A DNA stretch of 64,000 bases, from the NCBI GenBank assembly GCA_025738555.1, contig JAOVFP010000009.1, forward strand, positions 1,364,001 through 1,428,000, written 5' to 3'. Within the stretch, counting starts at the first letter, position 1. Every line of letters starts with the position of its first letter. The position numbers and the translations under genes were made by a program. Below, piece by piece: positions 42,210 to 54,755 of the stretch. The notes beneath the pieces were generated by a model. The model was given only the letters and a program-made list of their open reading frames with translations. It was not told where the DNA came from and made no database searches. This DNA is from Cyathus striatus (lineage: Eukaryota; Basidiomycota; Agaricomycetes; Agaricales; Nidulariaceae).

Positions 42210-44048
42210 ATGTCACTTCAGGTATGCTCAATTATAGACCTATAGTGCAGGTACTAACTGATACGCATGTAAATAGAAACAACGTACCTAATTTTAAAAT
42301 TCTTTAAATCTCGATTTCGAGATTCCAGTACGAAACGGCGTTGAGTGAGGAAACAGCGGGGAGGGGCTGAGTTCCCGCGCTGCCTCCCATAATTAAACAA
42401 GGGATAACCTATTAAAAAACACATAACTCCGCGTTAGTACTGGTTTAAAACACTTTAAACAAATAGCTACATAAACACTTTACCTTTAAAAATACGACGT
42501 TGCATTCTATACATGAGTACCCAAGCCCAGAACAAACAATAAGACTATTAAACAAAAGTCAGCACGCGATAACAAGTGTGGAGATAGACAAAACACGGAC
42601 TTACTAAATCCCTGAGACCCTGAATCCCTGAGACGACGAGACAAGCGAGACAGAGAGAGAGAGAGTGCGAGAAAGGGGGAAAGGAAGCAAGAAAGGAAAG
42701 AGAACAAGTACCCCAACAGTCAGGAGTTCACGCGGGAACGGAAAACCGACCCGTTAGACCGATGTAAATGAAATTGATGCGAGCAGCTGCCGCTGCCGCA
42801 TCGGCTGATTACCCGATTAGGAAGGTAACCGATGGGACGCTCAAACGAGCGCGCGTTGCAGAAAGGGAGCACGCTGCGCTATGTGCACGATTGGCTGACC
42901 GCCGCCTGGGCGCTGACAACGCGTTACCTTAAACATGGACCGGGGAAATGTCCGGAAAATATATCACATTGTATTACTGCGCGATTTGTAATTAAGTAGC
43001 TAGAAAATGTATATAGATGAGCGAGGAGGGAATGAAACGGTAGGAACTGCCAGGCATTCTTCCCTCCCACGGATAGGGCGGTTCAGACGAGATACAGAAT
43101 AGAATCAGAATTGTTACGAGACGAATTGATACTGAGAAATACGTACCGTGATATTGAATTATCTCTGAAATTGAATATCTTTACTCTGAATACTTTGACC
43201 CGTGAATGAGAATAGCCCGAGTTTAACTTGTACTATTTTTAACTTGATCTAAATTTGGACTTGAACACAATTGTGCCCCTCGAACTTACTGACTTCGCAC
43301 CTCGGGATTTAAAAGTTGATTATTATATTTGGGATTTACATTCTAAGTATTTAATAAACTAACTACTCTCGTCGCGTGACTCAACACTAACAATGCTTTA
43401 TTTCCCAGGATGTATCCAATGAATTGCTTTGCCCTGATTGTGGGAAAATGGTTTCTGTTGGCAATGGAGGTGCTAAGAATCTTGAGAAAACACATTGTGG
43501 AAAGGGACCTTGCCAATTGGAACAAAAAAGCACAAGGTGAAGCAAGCTAATGAACACTCAAAGGCCATGCTCCAATGGTTCCTTATCCCAAAGAAAGCCC
43601 ATGCTCCAGCAACAGTATCAGCACCTGTGAAGATCATCCAAACAGCCTTGGACAATGCTTCTACACTTGCAGGATTGGGCGGGAATGGCCCACATGAAGA
43701 CTCCCAGCCACATGCAGTTGCAAACCATCCTATTATACAACATTTATGACAATCCATTGTGAATTTGCCACTCACTGTACCTGAAGCTGGTCCTGAGCAC
43801 CCACTGGCAAGGTTTTCCACAGCCCTATTGGTCATTGAAGGGGAGGATGCCTGGGAGAGATATGATGGTTCTCTGAATGCTGTACTATCACATAAGCCTG
43901 AAGAGCTTTGTGAACTTGTGCAATGTGGGAAATGGGGATTGTCAGGATTTGTGGGATTTCTAGAGGTGTTTGTTGTAAATTGTGGTGTTGATGAGAGTTT
44001 GCTTGAGGGGAAGGTGGAGTGGCTTGTCAAGATCATTGATGAGATGTG
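42210..44048 (+). pseudogene. Zinc-finger-like gene, disrupted
   Basis: A short first exon (MSLQ, 42210-42221) splices to 43409, giving DVSNELLCPDCGKMVSVGNG, then GAKNLEKTHCGKGPC. This Cys/His pattern resembles a BED-like or other zinc-binding finger. A 1-nt shift in an A-run near 43525 moves the frame to KVKQANEHSKAMLQWFLIPK. A TGA at 43747-43749 (CGA before decay) precedes SIVNLPLTVPEAGPEHPLA, in the same frame, and the gene ends VEWLVKIIDEM at 44048. The same fungal multi-copy family seems familiar but has no name I can give. The intron is enlarged by a solo LTR. Confidence 0.55.
42259..43386. mobile_element. Solo LTR at an intron branch site
   Basis: 1128 bp, starting TGATACGCATG and ending GTGACTCAACA. 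The 5-bp duplication CTAAC is at 42254-42258 and 43387-43391. Without it the host intron is 54 nt (GTATGC..CCCAG), and CTAAC is the likely branch-point motif. The ORF 42507-42716 inside has no meaning. Confidence 0.8.
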
Positions 44049-45849
44049 AGTACTGTGATAATTGATTATAGGATGTCACTTACATTTAAAAGGGCATCTG
44101 CTGAACTCACATACACAAGCATGGTTACACTAGAAGAGAACAGTCTTCAAGTTATTGAATTTGTAGAGAGTGAAAGAGTGCATGTAAATGTACTGCTACC
44201 TGTTACACAATGGGCAAGACCAGAATAACTTAGTAATATAATACAGGGATATATTTTTAATTTCAATTCATTAAATAGTTACAAGTTCTTAGTTAGAAAT
44301 TTAAATTATTTTGATTATTTCTAATATATATTTTGTGGCAGAATGTCTTTAATACATTGCTGAAGAATGTTTATGTTATTCTTCTAAGAAATTTCAAATA
44401 TCTAATAAAAATTAAGTGGCTTATTATATAAAGTATTGTGCGGACAAAAAAGTACAAAATATTTCTTGATTTTTTTTAAAAAAACACACCATAAATATTA
44501 TGTCCACTTTGGGGAGAAATATGTGTCATATTTTAACCAAATTAAGCGACAGAATCATGGTTAAATATGACAGTACTGTCTGGGTCTGGGTCTTGAAGAT
44601 GGTGTCAACTCATCCCATCGCATCCCCAAGAAGCTGATGCCAGTGTGCATTATCATTTCAGCATGTCAGCACATCATCAATCATAATATTACAGAGTAAT
44701 GATGTCCGCCGTAGTCGGATGTGTGTGAAAAACTATGGGTGTGGGGTGCCGATTAGATGGGTATGGGAGGTACTTGTGCAAGTGAGCATGAATATAATAT
44801 ACCAATGTTCTACTCTTCTGTTCCACTGATTTCAAGTGATTGTAATGTGATTCCAGTTATGGGATGCTTATCAAGTTCTACAGAACCGAACAGCCGCACA
44901 GGAATACCTAAAATAGTGCAAGTGAAAGTTACAAAGAAAATGGTTATGTTTGTTAAGACTGAGGCCCTTGTAGGTGTTGGATACATTCAAAGTTTATGCC
45001 TATGCTGACATTGTTTTAGGTTGTCTATACACATGCGTCCTCGAATGGCTACAGAGAATTACAACTATTGTGACATACATTGAAAAAAAATCGTCGCTGG
45101 TCATCTGCGTAGAGGGAAAGAAATCTCTAACTTGCAAATTAACAATTATATCAAAACTAGCAGAATGTGAAAGTTCGATCTCATTGCAGCAGCAAGAGAT
45201 TCATCAGAAACTGTTGCTTCTCCTTGTAGCTCGTCTACAGGTGAATATAAAATTAGTCAATGATGTATGTTACTCACCCCTCAGCTGAAAGTATGGGTTG
45301 AACAGTGAGAGGTTTCACACAGAGAGTACGACTAGGAACACAAGATTCTGGAAGCACAATGTCAGCCATGTAGTCGTTTAGTGAGAAGACTTGACAAGGA
45401 CTACTGAGGGGAATGTCGTAAGTTTAAGTTTTGTTTGTTCCTTTGTTTCTTTTCTTTGCTTATTCAAGTCACAATAAACACCTATCCTCGTGAACTCTTT
45501 GAGTTGTTATCATCTTTCGTATCGGTAAGTTTTATCCATTTGTCTTCATCATTTATTCCCATAACCATTAATTGTATGGTATATACTCCCAAGAATTTCA
45601 TTCGAAGTATATAGACAGACCCTTTGTATATCATGGTGCATCTTTACATAATTAGATGTCAGAGGGCTTGCACCAGTAACTGTTAGCGCTGCCAATCATA
45701 CCATAACAGTATACGGCCATAAATGGTTCAAGGCTTTCATATATACTTAAATTATGCTATTTTCGAACTTGAATGAACAAAATGAGAGTAATAATTCAAC
45801 AGGTCAAAGAAAAAGGAAGGACAGAACAAACATAAATGTTAAACAAGAC
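44049..45849. other. No gene recognised
   Basis: A very AT-rich stretch at 44230-44560. Plus-strand ORFs at 44046-44228, 44757-45008 and 44974-45288 are short and without domain. Confidence 0.35.
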
Positions 45850-46640
45850 CACTAACTAGTGAGACAATGTTTCATTTCTGATAAATTGGATTCATCTTCT
45901 TTTGTATCTAAACTGGCCTTTTGTTTTCTTCAGAAAACTATAAATCGTTCAAAAAACAGAAGGAAAAACATACCAGCAGATGGGATTGCACACTCTCATT
46001 GGAATTATCATGACGACTCTTCATCACTGCCAATTTCTTAGAAGCTCCTTTAGTACGCTTCCATTTAGAGGGTAGCTTACTGGGCAGGAGAAACGGCTAT
46101 CTAAGAAGCAATTGGTGAAATGTAACTGATACACATGAAGTAGAATCATAGCTCTTCATTAGTAACGATAACATTGTCACTATCATCCTCCTCCTCTGCT
46201 CCTCCAGAGTCTGATTTCTCTAATGATGGAAGAAACCCGATATCGACCAAACTGTTGTTGGCATTGCTGGCAGTCTCAAACTCTACATGACTTGACTTTG
46301 GCTTTGGCTGACGTAGTTTAATCGGATTCCAGGGCCTGAAGCGACTCTCAAGCTTTCCAGATTCCTAGAGCTTCATAACATTGAGCAACTCCTGATATTG
46401 AGTTCCATATCTGGTATGGGTTTGATGAATGGATGAATATGTGTTGGTAAATTAGCATAAGAATTAGAGGTAAAATAAAACTAAAAATTGATATATGCGC
46501 CAGACTTCTTAGGAGTTGACGTCATAGCACTTATGCCATCTGCAGTAGGCTCCATGTAAGCAGTGTTGGCGATATTAACAAGGGTACAACCCAATGGCAA
46601 GCCTGTATACATAGCCTTTATACAACTTGACAAGCACACT
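45850..46640 (-). pseudogene. Remnant exons of an unidentified gene
   Basis: Three coding-like pieces on the minus strand. About 46600-46500 reads TGLPLGCTLVNIANTAYMEP, then TADGISAMTSTPKKSG. About 46410-46140 reads YGTQYQELLNVMKL, stop, ESGKLESRFRPWNPIKLRQP, then an acidic tail (GGAEEEDDSDNVIVTNEEL). About 46080-45985 reads KLPSKWKRTKGASKKLAVMK. They may be exons of one gene with an in-frame TAG. Family unknown. Confidence 0.35.
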
Positions 46641-47879
46641 ACACACATGATATTATTGTGCTTTAGAACGTCATATCGTCGTGATTATTGTGGAAGAAAC
46701 TTATCTTGCAATTAAATCTACTCAAATCCTTGAGGTTCTGGATGTTGTAAAAGAGACAACATGGATAGGAAGTTGGTTAATTGTAAATTGCAAATTTTGA
46801 TTTTGATTGGTCCAATAGGAGTGAAATTTGTCTAGTACATATTTGCCACCATTAATACTGGGTACATATACCATCAATAACTATAAATAACTGTTACCAC
46901 ATGCTGCTTCAAACGCGCTCACCGAAATGAGTGCGTGTCCCTGCATATAATAGTAATTTGGGGAGTCTTACTTGGTCTACCAGTTTACTATTAATGTGTG
47001 TGTCTTTTATGTGTTGGTAGGAAGCCGTTTCTGAGGAATCAGCATAGGTTACAAAATTATGATTCCCACACAGATGGGAGTTAGGATTTTAAATGATTAT
47101 TCAAGAAAGGTAGCTATGCAGCATGCAGACATTGCACTGTAGAGCAGGTGTTTCGCCTGCACTACAAAAATCAAGATATTACAATTTCCATTATGCAATC
47201 AAGTGATGCGTGCACACACATGTTCTCTCTCTCTCCTTTTCCCTCCAATGCCAACACACCCTCACATCGCTCAACGCCGCAATTACTCAAGATTGTCAGT
47301 ATCACGCACTACCAAGTTCCAGTGAATTCAACTTTACTGAAGGCCATGTTTGTCTCTACTCATGTTTTATTCCTTAAATTTTCTTTCTATTCATTGGTAT
47401 GTTCTCTGTTTCATACCTTACCATTTTCCTTCATAAATCTACAATTTAAACACTCTTAATTTCCGTTTTATCAACCATTCCTCATTAAGTACATTCTTTA
47501 TTTTAAATTTCTATAAAATCTCTGTACCTACACATTTTGCAATCCAGTTGAATTCACCCTCCCTTCTCGACACCTTAGAACACCCAAGGTCGAACAGATG
47601 TTCACCGACTTGCTTACTAATTTCTTTGTTTAGGTATCAACCCACCTTCCACCTCTACAGCACCAAGATCAAGAAGATATCTAATTGTGATGACTCAAGA
47701 ATATAGTTGCGAAATTACCAAACAATATACATGTAGATCGTGTAAATACTATGTGTCAGTGTCTGAAGCGAATCTCCTCTCGTATTATTTGTATAGTATA
47801 GTATGGTACAGTATGTTATATTAATTCCAATAGTGCTGCTCATGGTCAAATATATAGGTATATCTCCAAATGCTATGTG
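46641..47879. other. No gene recognised
   Basis: AT-rich sequence. The plus ORF at 47148-47459 is Ser/Phe-rich without domain. Confidence 0.4.
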
Positions 47880-48526
47880 TTACTTCCCCAAAAATACTCC
47901 AAGATCATGAGTTGGTATATTTTTCCTCTTATTAATTTCATACCTAAGCTTTCCTCTCCAAGGATGGACTGTGGCCCCATCCTCGTTCATTGTGTACACC
48001 TGGAATTCTTGTCCAAATAAAGTGACATTTCCTGGATTCACTACTATGACACGTTGGATCATCCTATCTGGAGATACTATCTGTACAAATCTTGTGGGTA
48101 TATCAATGCACCCTTCAGGGCCGGTAGGATCGGCATCTAAGTCAAGTCGGAAACACTTTGTGGTGTTCACCAACTTGACAAAGTTGCCAATTTTGTTTTC
48201 ATAACGTCCATTTTCAAATCCTGCGTCGTCAGGTGTCGGAAAGGAGCCAGCAATAATAGTACATAGTTTTTTCCTTTTTAAATCTGATTTATATTTGACT
48301 AGCCATGTGATCCAATGTCCTGTATTAATATTGTTAGCATTGACATATCGTCTATTGCTGTACAATTACACACCATCGAAACACTCTTGGTTGTTTTCTT
48401 TTTCATACCGCTCACACTAGGTGGTTGAGAGATAGGTATTTCATCGTCAGGGTCGTTGTACCACATAATATAGTGTGCCTCCTTCAATGTGCCATTTTGA
48501 TTTAAAGCGCAGTTTTCTTCACTCAT
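47880..48526 (-). CDS. Hypothetical fungal protein, probably two exons
   Basis: The first exon starts MSEENCALNQNGTLKEAHYI at 48526 and contains MWYNDPDDEIPISQPPSV. The second (from about 48315) reads HWITWLVKYKSDLKRKKL, GSFPTPDDAGFENGRYENK, IDIPTRFVQIVSPDR, and ends THDLGVFLGK, stop 47880. The intron lies at about 48315-48375, but the exact donor is unclear. The two parts are of the same style as uncharacterised multi-copy proteins of mushrooms. Function unknown. No stop inside the exons. Confidence 0.5.
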
Positions 48527-49439
48527 TGTATATACTATCCTAACTATGCTGAATACTACTTTTCCAGAGTCAATGCGAATAGAGTGGAAGAAAAAATTTA
48601 AAAAGGCGAGGTTCAATGAGTTAATCCAAAATCATCTTCTTGAGGGCAGGTTGAACATTGAACCATCATGTGATGACGTCGAATTTCGACTGGCATAAGC
48701 ATTCTGTGATTTGGTTGTGATACTTACTCCATCTAATGAATTAGCTCGACGTTGTTCATTTAGCCATGTGCAATAAGTGTGGTCGTAATATATTCACTTC
48801 TGTCTAATAGATACATATGGTAATACTGTAGATAGATATATTTGTGAAATTGACGTTGTCTATGAAAGCTTTTTGAGGCTTCAGTAATTGCTGTTATAAT
48901 CCCCACGATCTCAAAGCATTCACCCAAGGGCCAACATTGCTCTTTGTAAACATTGCTGGTATTTATATCATGAACTCAGTAATTATATTGAAAACTATTA
49001 ACTTTATCTAAGGTAATGGCATTCGCTTTTAAATTGATAGAATAAGGCTGGCAAGCGGGTGCCAGTGCGGCACAGCCCACTACCGTTAAATATATGCTAA
49101 GTATTGATTCATGGTCATTATAGTGTAGAGTAAGGAGTAGAGACCGCATAAACGGTGGTTGCTGTAGTTGTCTTCAAAATATAGAAAGCCATTGTCACCA
49201 TAATAGTACTGCGGGTAAGATGATGTGAAAGATGTTTCCAGGTTGAAGGAAATTCTAAAACAAAGAATTTGCAAGCGGATAGCACATCCGTCTATCCACA
49301 GGTCCTAGTGAGGGGTCAAAGTAATCTGTATTCAAAGAATGTAAAGTACTGTACTTAAATAAGTACAGAACAATGTAAATGAGCAGAGAACTAAAAAGAG
49401 AAACGAGGCTGATTCTACAGTACAGGCAAATTGCCTGCT
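48527..49439. other. No gene recognised
   Basis: AT-rich. Around 48640 a single copy of CTTCTTGAGGGCAGGTTGA, related to the inverted repeat at 56.87 kb. A minus ORF at 49086-49274 has no domain. Confidence 0.4.
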
Positions 49440-51780
49440 CTACAATGATTCGAAGAGCTCTTCTTTTCTCTTTAAACTTAATATCTTAGGAAAGAGTGGG
49501 TCTTCCATGTATGCATTAGTCCATCGTTCTGGTTCGTCTTCTCTTACACTTACTAACACACTATATGATTTGATACTCTTCGGTATTCTGTAAAGGTATC
49601 TCATCAGTATACAGTTCAATGGCTTTGAATTACTAGACTGAACGGGTGCGGTTGCAGCCATCGGTGGTCTATTTTCGAATTTTGGTTCTAGCTCTTCAAA
49701 CATAAGTATTCTGTAAATGATCATCGCTTCCTTTCAAGGTCAAATATTCCGAATCATCCGTTGTTGGCCCAATTTGCAAAGGAGTATTTCTTCATAGTCG
49801 GGACAATGGGTCTACATTAGACTGTATACAACCTGCTCTATGGATAAATTTCATATTTGGAAAGCCTGAGAATACTCACCCCAAGTTAATTGTTGATTTA
49901 CATTTTGAAAAGTATGGCTCCATGTTAAGGTTGTGTGATCAGTTATACAAAATATATACTCACCTTCTAAAATTGGCTGGAATTTAATGAGACCCTTCCT
50001 CAATGCCAAAGCCTCTCGTTCCATTGGGGAGTAGTTTCATTCAGCTGGCTGTAGGACACGAGACCAATAAGACACTACTCTTTCAATATGCACTACAGTG
50101 TCTTCAAATTTTTTAAATACATATATATATGTACCATTAGATAGAGATGCACCTCAGTTGTTATATCATACAATAACACTAAGGTGAGACTTATAGCTTA
50201 CAATCTTTATATCACATACTGACAGTACATGTAGTTTACTATTACTCACTACGTGTATAGGTACAGTTGTTATATCAGTTATATCATACAACAACACTGA
50301 GTTTACCATTACTCACCACACAACATGTATAGGTTATTCCTTTCGACGCAGTCTCCTTTCTGTGGTATATCAGTCGTTTTGGAATCTTTGACAAGGCTAG
50401 TAACAAGATCTGGTATCGATTCTCCACCTTTAAATGCCTTCTCCAATCTCTCATATACCTTTGTTCCTCTCAGATCTCTGATGTAACAATTTAATCATAT
50501 CGTCGTGGGTCCTGGTAATAAAGCGTGATCTCCAGTTGTGTTTATTGCGATGACATTTCCCTCAGTGTATGACTCAGTTATTAAGCTCTAGATGTGCTAG
50601 TACCTTGAACGCATGTCCATTTTCATTAATTAATGGAGATGATGGTAGTGAATTATCAACCTTGAGCTTTCAACCACAATCACTGAACTGAAGATAGGTT
50701 TTGGTAGGTTCTCACACAATAGATATGCCATACTGGTTGTAAAGGTGAAAGTAGCTTGAAGTCAAGCAGCAGGCTGTCCACTGGTGCCAGCACACACTTG
50801 CATAAGCCCCTCGACTACAACAGTTTCTATCTGCCCTATCACAAACTCAAGCAAGGGCTTGCTTTCGGGTAGATGCCCCGTCCATGAAACCATGCAATTT
50901 GTCCGGATCAACCTGTTCAATGAAGCAGTCACACCATGATAGGCAGTACACGTCACCCAGACATGATACACTCCAATAGAGCAGTTCTGACAGGGACTAT
51001 CACTAGTCCAATCGATGAGGTATGCAGTTTGTACTACCGATTCAACTTTATATGTATCATAGAGTTAAAATTCTGGGAAATGATTAAATGTGCAGTTTGA
51101 ATGCCATATTGCATCATTGCTTAGGTGCACCATCCATAATTTCAGATATCATTTGACAATCAGTATAACTATAAATGAAGTTGAGAAGGTGTCTCTACTA
51201 TAGCCTTGTTCTCGGTAATGTGTTCCTGTTGCAAGAAGTTACATTTTATCATAATATATTTGGTTCACGTAATAGTCACTGATTGCCTCATGCAATGTTA
51301 TCCAACTTGCTTCGATTTCGGCCCTAAAGGCAGGAAGCTGACTGTAATACTGAGTTTCAGTGCTACCTGTTAGGCATGTAGGAACAAGGTCACTGAGTTG
51401 CCTTTCAAGTGCCTTCGAATGCTCGCTCAAACGATTTACCTTATTCATTCAATGATGCAAATTGTCAGTATTTCCATCCCAACTCAGTATAATATCAAGT
51501 TTAAGTTTATAATCAAATTGTGGTTCATGACTTACTGTAAAGCTCGGCTCCTCATGTTCAGTATTTCCTTGATTATTGTCCTTCATCGACTGGGATGATT
51601 TTCGAGGTGGCCTTGGATGAGATTTGTGTCGATCATTGTTACCAGAATCTGATTCACTGTCTGATGCGTTAGGATCAGGGTCACTGTTATTAAGTAGCAC
51701 CTCTTTGTAGTTTGGTAGTTTTGATGGGTGGAGCTGGTTCTCGACCAAATAGACGTTGTACACCACTAGCATTTGTATAG
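49440..51780 (-). mobile_element. Decayed Ty3/gypsy relic (Gag and RNase H/integrase pieces)
   Basis: Read leftward. Gag at about 51780-51240: EPQFDYKLKLDIILSWDGNT.. MNKVNRLSEHSKALERQL, LTGSTETQYYSQLP, HYREQGYSRDT, with TGG to TGA at 51449-51451. RNase H at about 50040-49960: NYSPMEREALALRKGLIKFQ. The end of RNase H at about 49895-49790: GFPNMKFIHRAG.. SNVDPLSRL, then TGA where the family has arginine. The start of integrase at 49724-49440: VREDEPERWTNAYMEDPLFP. The protease and RT core are mostly lost. No LTR pair was identified. Confidence 0.7.
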
Positions 51781-52165
51781 TTTGTTGAGTTCGAGAGGGC
51801 AGAAACTTATCACTTAGGGAAAATACGTGTCTAATAGTCTCATATTTCAGGAACTCTAAAGTACAGGGTACTCACCCACTGTAAGTATTCTAATCTACGT
51901 GTGATATCAGTACCTGGATTTAATAGAAAGTATACTAAGAGTCTTACCTCAGTGTTATTGTATGGTATAACGACTGAGGTATATGTGTATCTACTGGTAG
52001 GTGTTTATATGTATCTGCAGGTGGCTATAATATAAAGATATAAAGAGAATGTGTAAGTAGGTAGAAAGGTATGAAAGGTTAAGTAAAAGGGAGAAAGGGG
52101 ACACATACATATGTGCACTTACAGTTACATGGTGATACAAATGTTAAGTCCATTTCATATCAACA
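51781..52165 (-). repeat. Probable copia 3' LTR portion
   Basis: On the minus strand a purine stretch (GCGAGGAG) is followed at 52165 by TGTTGATATGAAATGG, a copia-like LTR start that overlaps the last codons of pol. The far end of the LTR could not be fixed; TG..CA candidates lie between 51850 and 51920. The second LTR is not in view. Confidence 0.45.
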
Positions 52166-52605
52166 CTCCTCGCATGGAGTCTTGGGAGACAGAAATTCAA
52201 GGCCTAGGAATGCGCATAGTTGATTGAACTGTGGTCCGGGTAATGGTTTCATAAAGATATTGGCGATGTTGTCTTTTGTAGAAATATAAGACAACTCGAT
52301 GTTTCTATTTTGTAAGTTGTGATTGTTCGCGAAGGAAATGAAATTATGCTTCATGTGCATGTGGAGTAATGGATCGTCAGATAATGTGATAGCGGCTTGG
52401 TTATCGCATAGGATAGGGGTGGGTTTGGTGGTAGGCATATGTATGCCGTCAAATGAATGTTTGAGTCATATCCCTTCTTTGCACACTTCGAATGCGGCCA
52501 TATATTCAGCTTCACATGAAGATCCTGCGACTGCTTTTTGTTTTTTGGAGCTCCAAGATACCATACCAGAACCTAGTGTGAATCCATAACCACCAACGCT
52601 ACGAT
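52160..52605 (-). pseudogene. Ty1/copia RNase H, C-terminal end of pol
   Basis: Reads GGYGFTLGSGMVSWSSKKQK, AVAGSSCEAEYMAAFEVCKE, then TGA where TGG is expected, and PTPILCDNQAAITLSDDP, then TKDNIANIFMKPLPGPQFNQ, ending at 52160. These are the usual copia RNase H motifs. The upstream part is cut off at about 52605, where the G-rich repeat begins. Confidence 0.85.
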
Positions 52606-53440
52606 GAGTAAAGAGGAAAAGAAATGTAGGGACGAGAGAGAAAGGGGGGGGAAAGCTGTGAGTTGAGGTGGGTGGTTTGGGGATGTGCATTCTACACGAA
52701 GTAGACAGGTAGAGATGGGTGAAGAGAAGGGAGGGAGGGAGGGAAAAGAGGGTGCATACCCTCATGACTTGAGGGGGGGGCGGGGGGAGAGGATGCTTGA
52801 CCTCGTTACCTGCAAGACGAGGGGATGGGAGGGAAGGAAGGGATGACGAAGTGGTGCTTGTCATCATGATATGATGGTCCCTGAATCTATGCCCGTCACT
52901 TGCAAGGCGAGAGGTAGGGCATTGGGTGGGGACCATAGGGTGGCATTAGTCTTTGTAGTATTGCTGGCCTAATGCCGTTTGTCACTTGGAAATCAGGGGG
53001 AAAGAGTTGAAGGGGAGGAGGGGAGGGGAGGGCGATGGCGATGGTGTGATGCTCGTTCCTTGCAAGAAGAGGGAAGGAAGGGGTTGGTCGAGGAACTATA
53101 GACGGGGGTGTGTGTATGAGTGGGGGGTTGGGGAGGGGTCGGATTTGCAAGTGATGTTAGCAGTGTAGAACATTGGAAAAGGAGACAGGGAAGGGTGTAC
53201 CACACGTCGTCAGCATGGACCGAGGATAAGGAGGGATCTAAATGGGCTCGAGTAATGAGTAAAACGAAGGTAGGGAGGACATACAATGAATAGGTAAGGT
53301 CCTTTGCCCCAAAATTCAGTGATCATCGTCGAATGAACATCTTCGTTGCCCCGCTATCCCCCTACTAGCCTTACAAATGCGGCGCCTCCCTCCGACTATA
53401 CCCCTCATCATATCCCAACCCACACTTCCAGGCCTTGAAA
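52606..53440 (+). repeat. G-rich minisatellite-like insertion in copia
   Basis: A strongly strand-biased region. The plus strand has runs such as GGGAGGGAGGGAGGG (about 52729-52743), GGGGGGGGCGGGGGG (about 52779-52793) and GGGGAGGAGGGGAGGGGAGG (about 53013). The motif CCTTGCAAG/CTTGCAAGGCGAG recurs at about 52808, 52903, 53056 and 53147 with variation. The minus-strand ORFs here are Pro/Ser-rich and reflect the composition. It has G-quadruplex potential. Confidence 0.5.
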
Positions 53441-54125
53441 ACGGACACTTCTGCGGTGGTGGGTGGAAAACCAACTCAGGTATGAGTGCTGAATTTGAAT
53501 GCTGATACTTGTGGTGTTGCTAGTCAAGGAGTGCCATTGCTTCCTGCTGAGGTAGAAGGACCGAATGCGGGGTTTGGGTAAAATGGTGGGTGTGTTGTAT
53601 GAAGAAACATGAACTCGTTGTCGGTGGGCCATGGCTGGGGGCAGGATGGTGGGGCTGTGGATGTATGGGTGGGGTATGAAACCAGGGTGCCTTCTCCAAA
53701 CAGCAGCAGCAATGCGGTCCCTCCCTTCTTCCTGAACCCAGCTATCATTGTCGTTGTTGGGCAAAATGATGAGAGGAAGGTGGTATGTGTAGTTAGAGGT
53801 GGGAATGATTGGGTAGAGGCACGAATGCATGTGCTGGAGTTCAAAATAAGCTTTCAATGGATTCAAAAGCTACTATTCATCTTCCTGTATTTTGCAATGA
53901 GCCAATACCTATCGCTACCAAGTTTTCAATCGTTGCTGAGGTGAGTACATATGATAGAGCTATACTAGCGAGTTACCTCAATATTATGATAGGAGCATGC
54001 CGAGAGTTGTTGAACCTACCTTCATCGCCTATGATCTCCAGGCTACATTTTATGAGGTACATTTGTCTTTATTTGCTATATTTCTCCCTCCTATGGTAGA
54101 CAAACATTTGTAGGTAGGCAATCGG
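53441..54125. other. No gene recognised
   Basis: Long overlapping ORFs on both strands (53408-53866 minus, 53609-53944 plus), but no motif supports either. It might hold a further part of the copia relic. Confidence 0.3.
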
Positions 54126-54129
54126 GTGA

Positions 54130-54240
54130 TGGTCCGCTGGGGAGGACGTTGGAGAGCTGCAGAATTGATATGCGTTGAACATATGGTGCACTGGAGAGGA
54201 GGTTGGAGGGATGCAGAGTCAGTATGTGTCAAACAGCACA
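54130..54240 (+). repeat. Two-copy tandem repeat, about 55 bp
   Basis: GGTCCGCTGGGGAGGACGTT.. at 54130 and GGTGCACTGGAGAGGAGGTT.. at 54185 are diverged copies. The sequence is non-coding. Confidence 0.5.
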
Positions 54241-54755
54241 GGAAGACAAAGTGAAAGAACACAAAGAAAGGTAATGGTTGCAAAACCAAAATGAAAGAGG
54301 TAAGTCACTGGTATTTCGCAAGCTGTTGAACACTTACTTTTATTTGTAATAGAAAGTAAGTTTCTACGTCTGTACAGGCAAGACATCCAGGAGTTGTCGC
54401 ACTGTAAACTGGTACAACATCCAATACCCCATGTAAGCTTTTCTTGAATTGCATTACCTTATATGTGCTTATATTTTCAGTGCAAGAAAAAAGAGAAATT
54501 AAGACATGTAATTAGTTGACTGTTAGTGTAGATAGTTGACCATTACATTGTAGAAGTCTTGATTGAGGCTAGTAGGTATATTTTGTAGGGTGAATACTGT
54601 GTAGGAATGAGTGAGTTTTTTGCTCTCTTCAGCTTAATTTGATAAACTTACAAACTAATCAAATTGACGCTACCACCCCCGCTATTCTATGTGAACATCC
54701 CTATCGAGTAATGAGAATGCGATGGATGGTATGGGTTGGTGAATGAGAAGTCAAT
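54241..54755. other. No gene recognised
   Basis: AT-rich spacer. Confidence 0.4.

Noticed and set aside
42507..42716. Minus-strand ORF with a Leu/Ser-rich, membrane-like peptide
   Set aside because: It lies wholly within the solo LTR and its composition comes from a GAGAGA-rich stretch.
53400..53475. Upstream part of copia RNase H (HHRRSV against HRSVGG)
   Set aside because: The similarity is limited to a few residues; the sequence around it does not follow copia RNase H, so a split domain was not claimed.
53408..53944. Long ORFs on both strands
   Set aside because: Overlapping frames in biased sequence; no motif and no homologue recognised.
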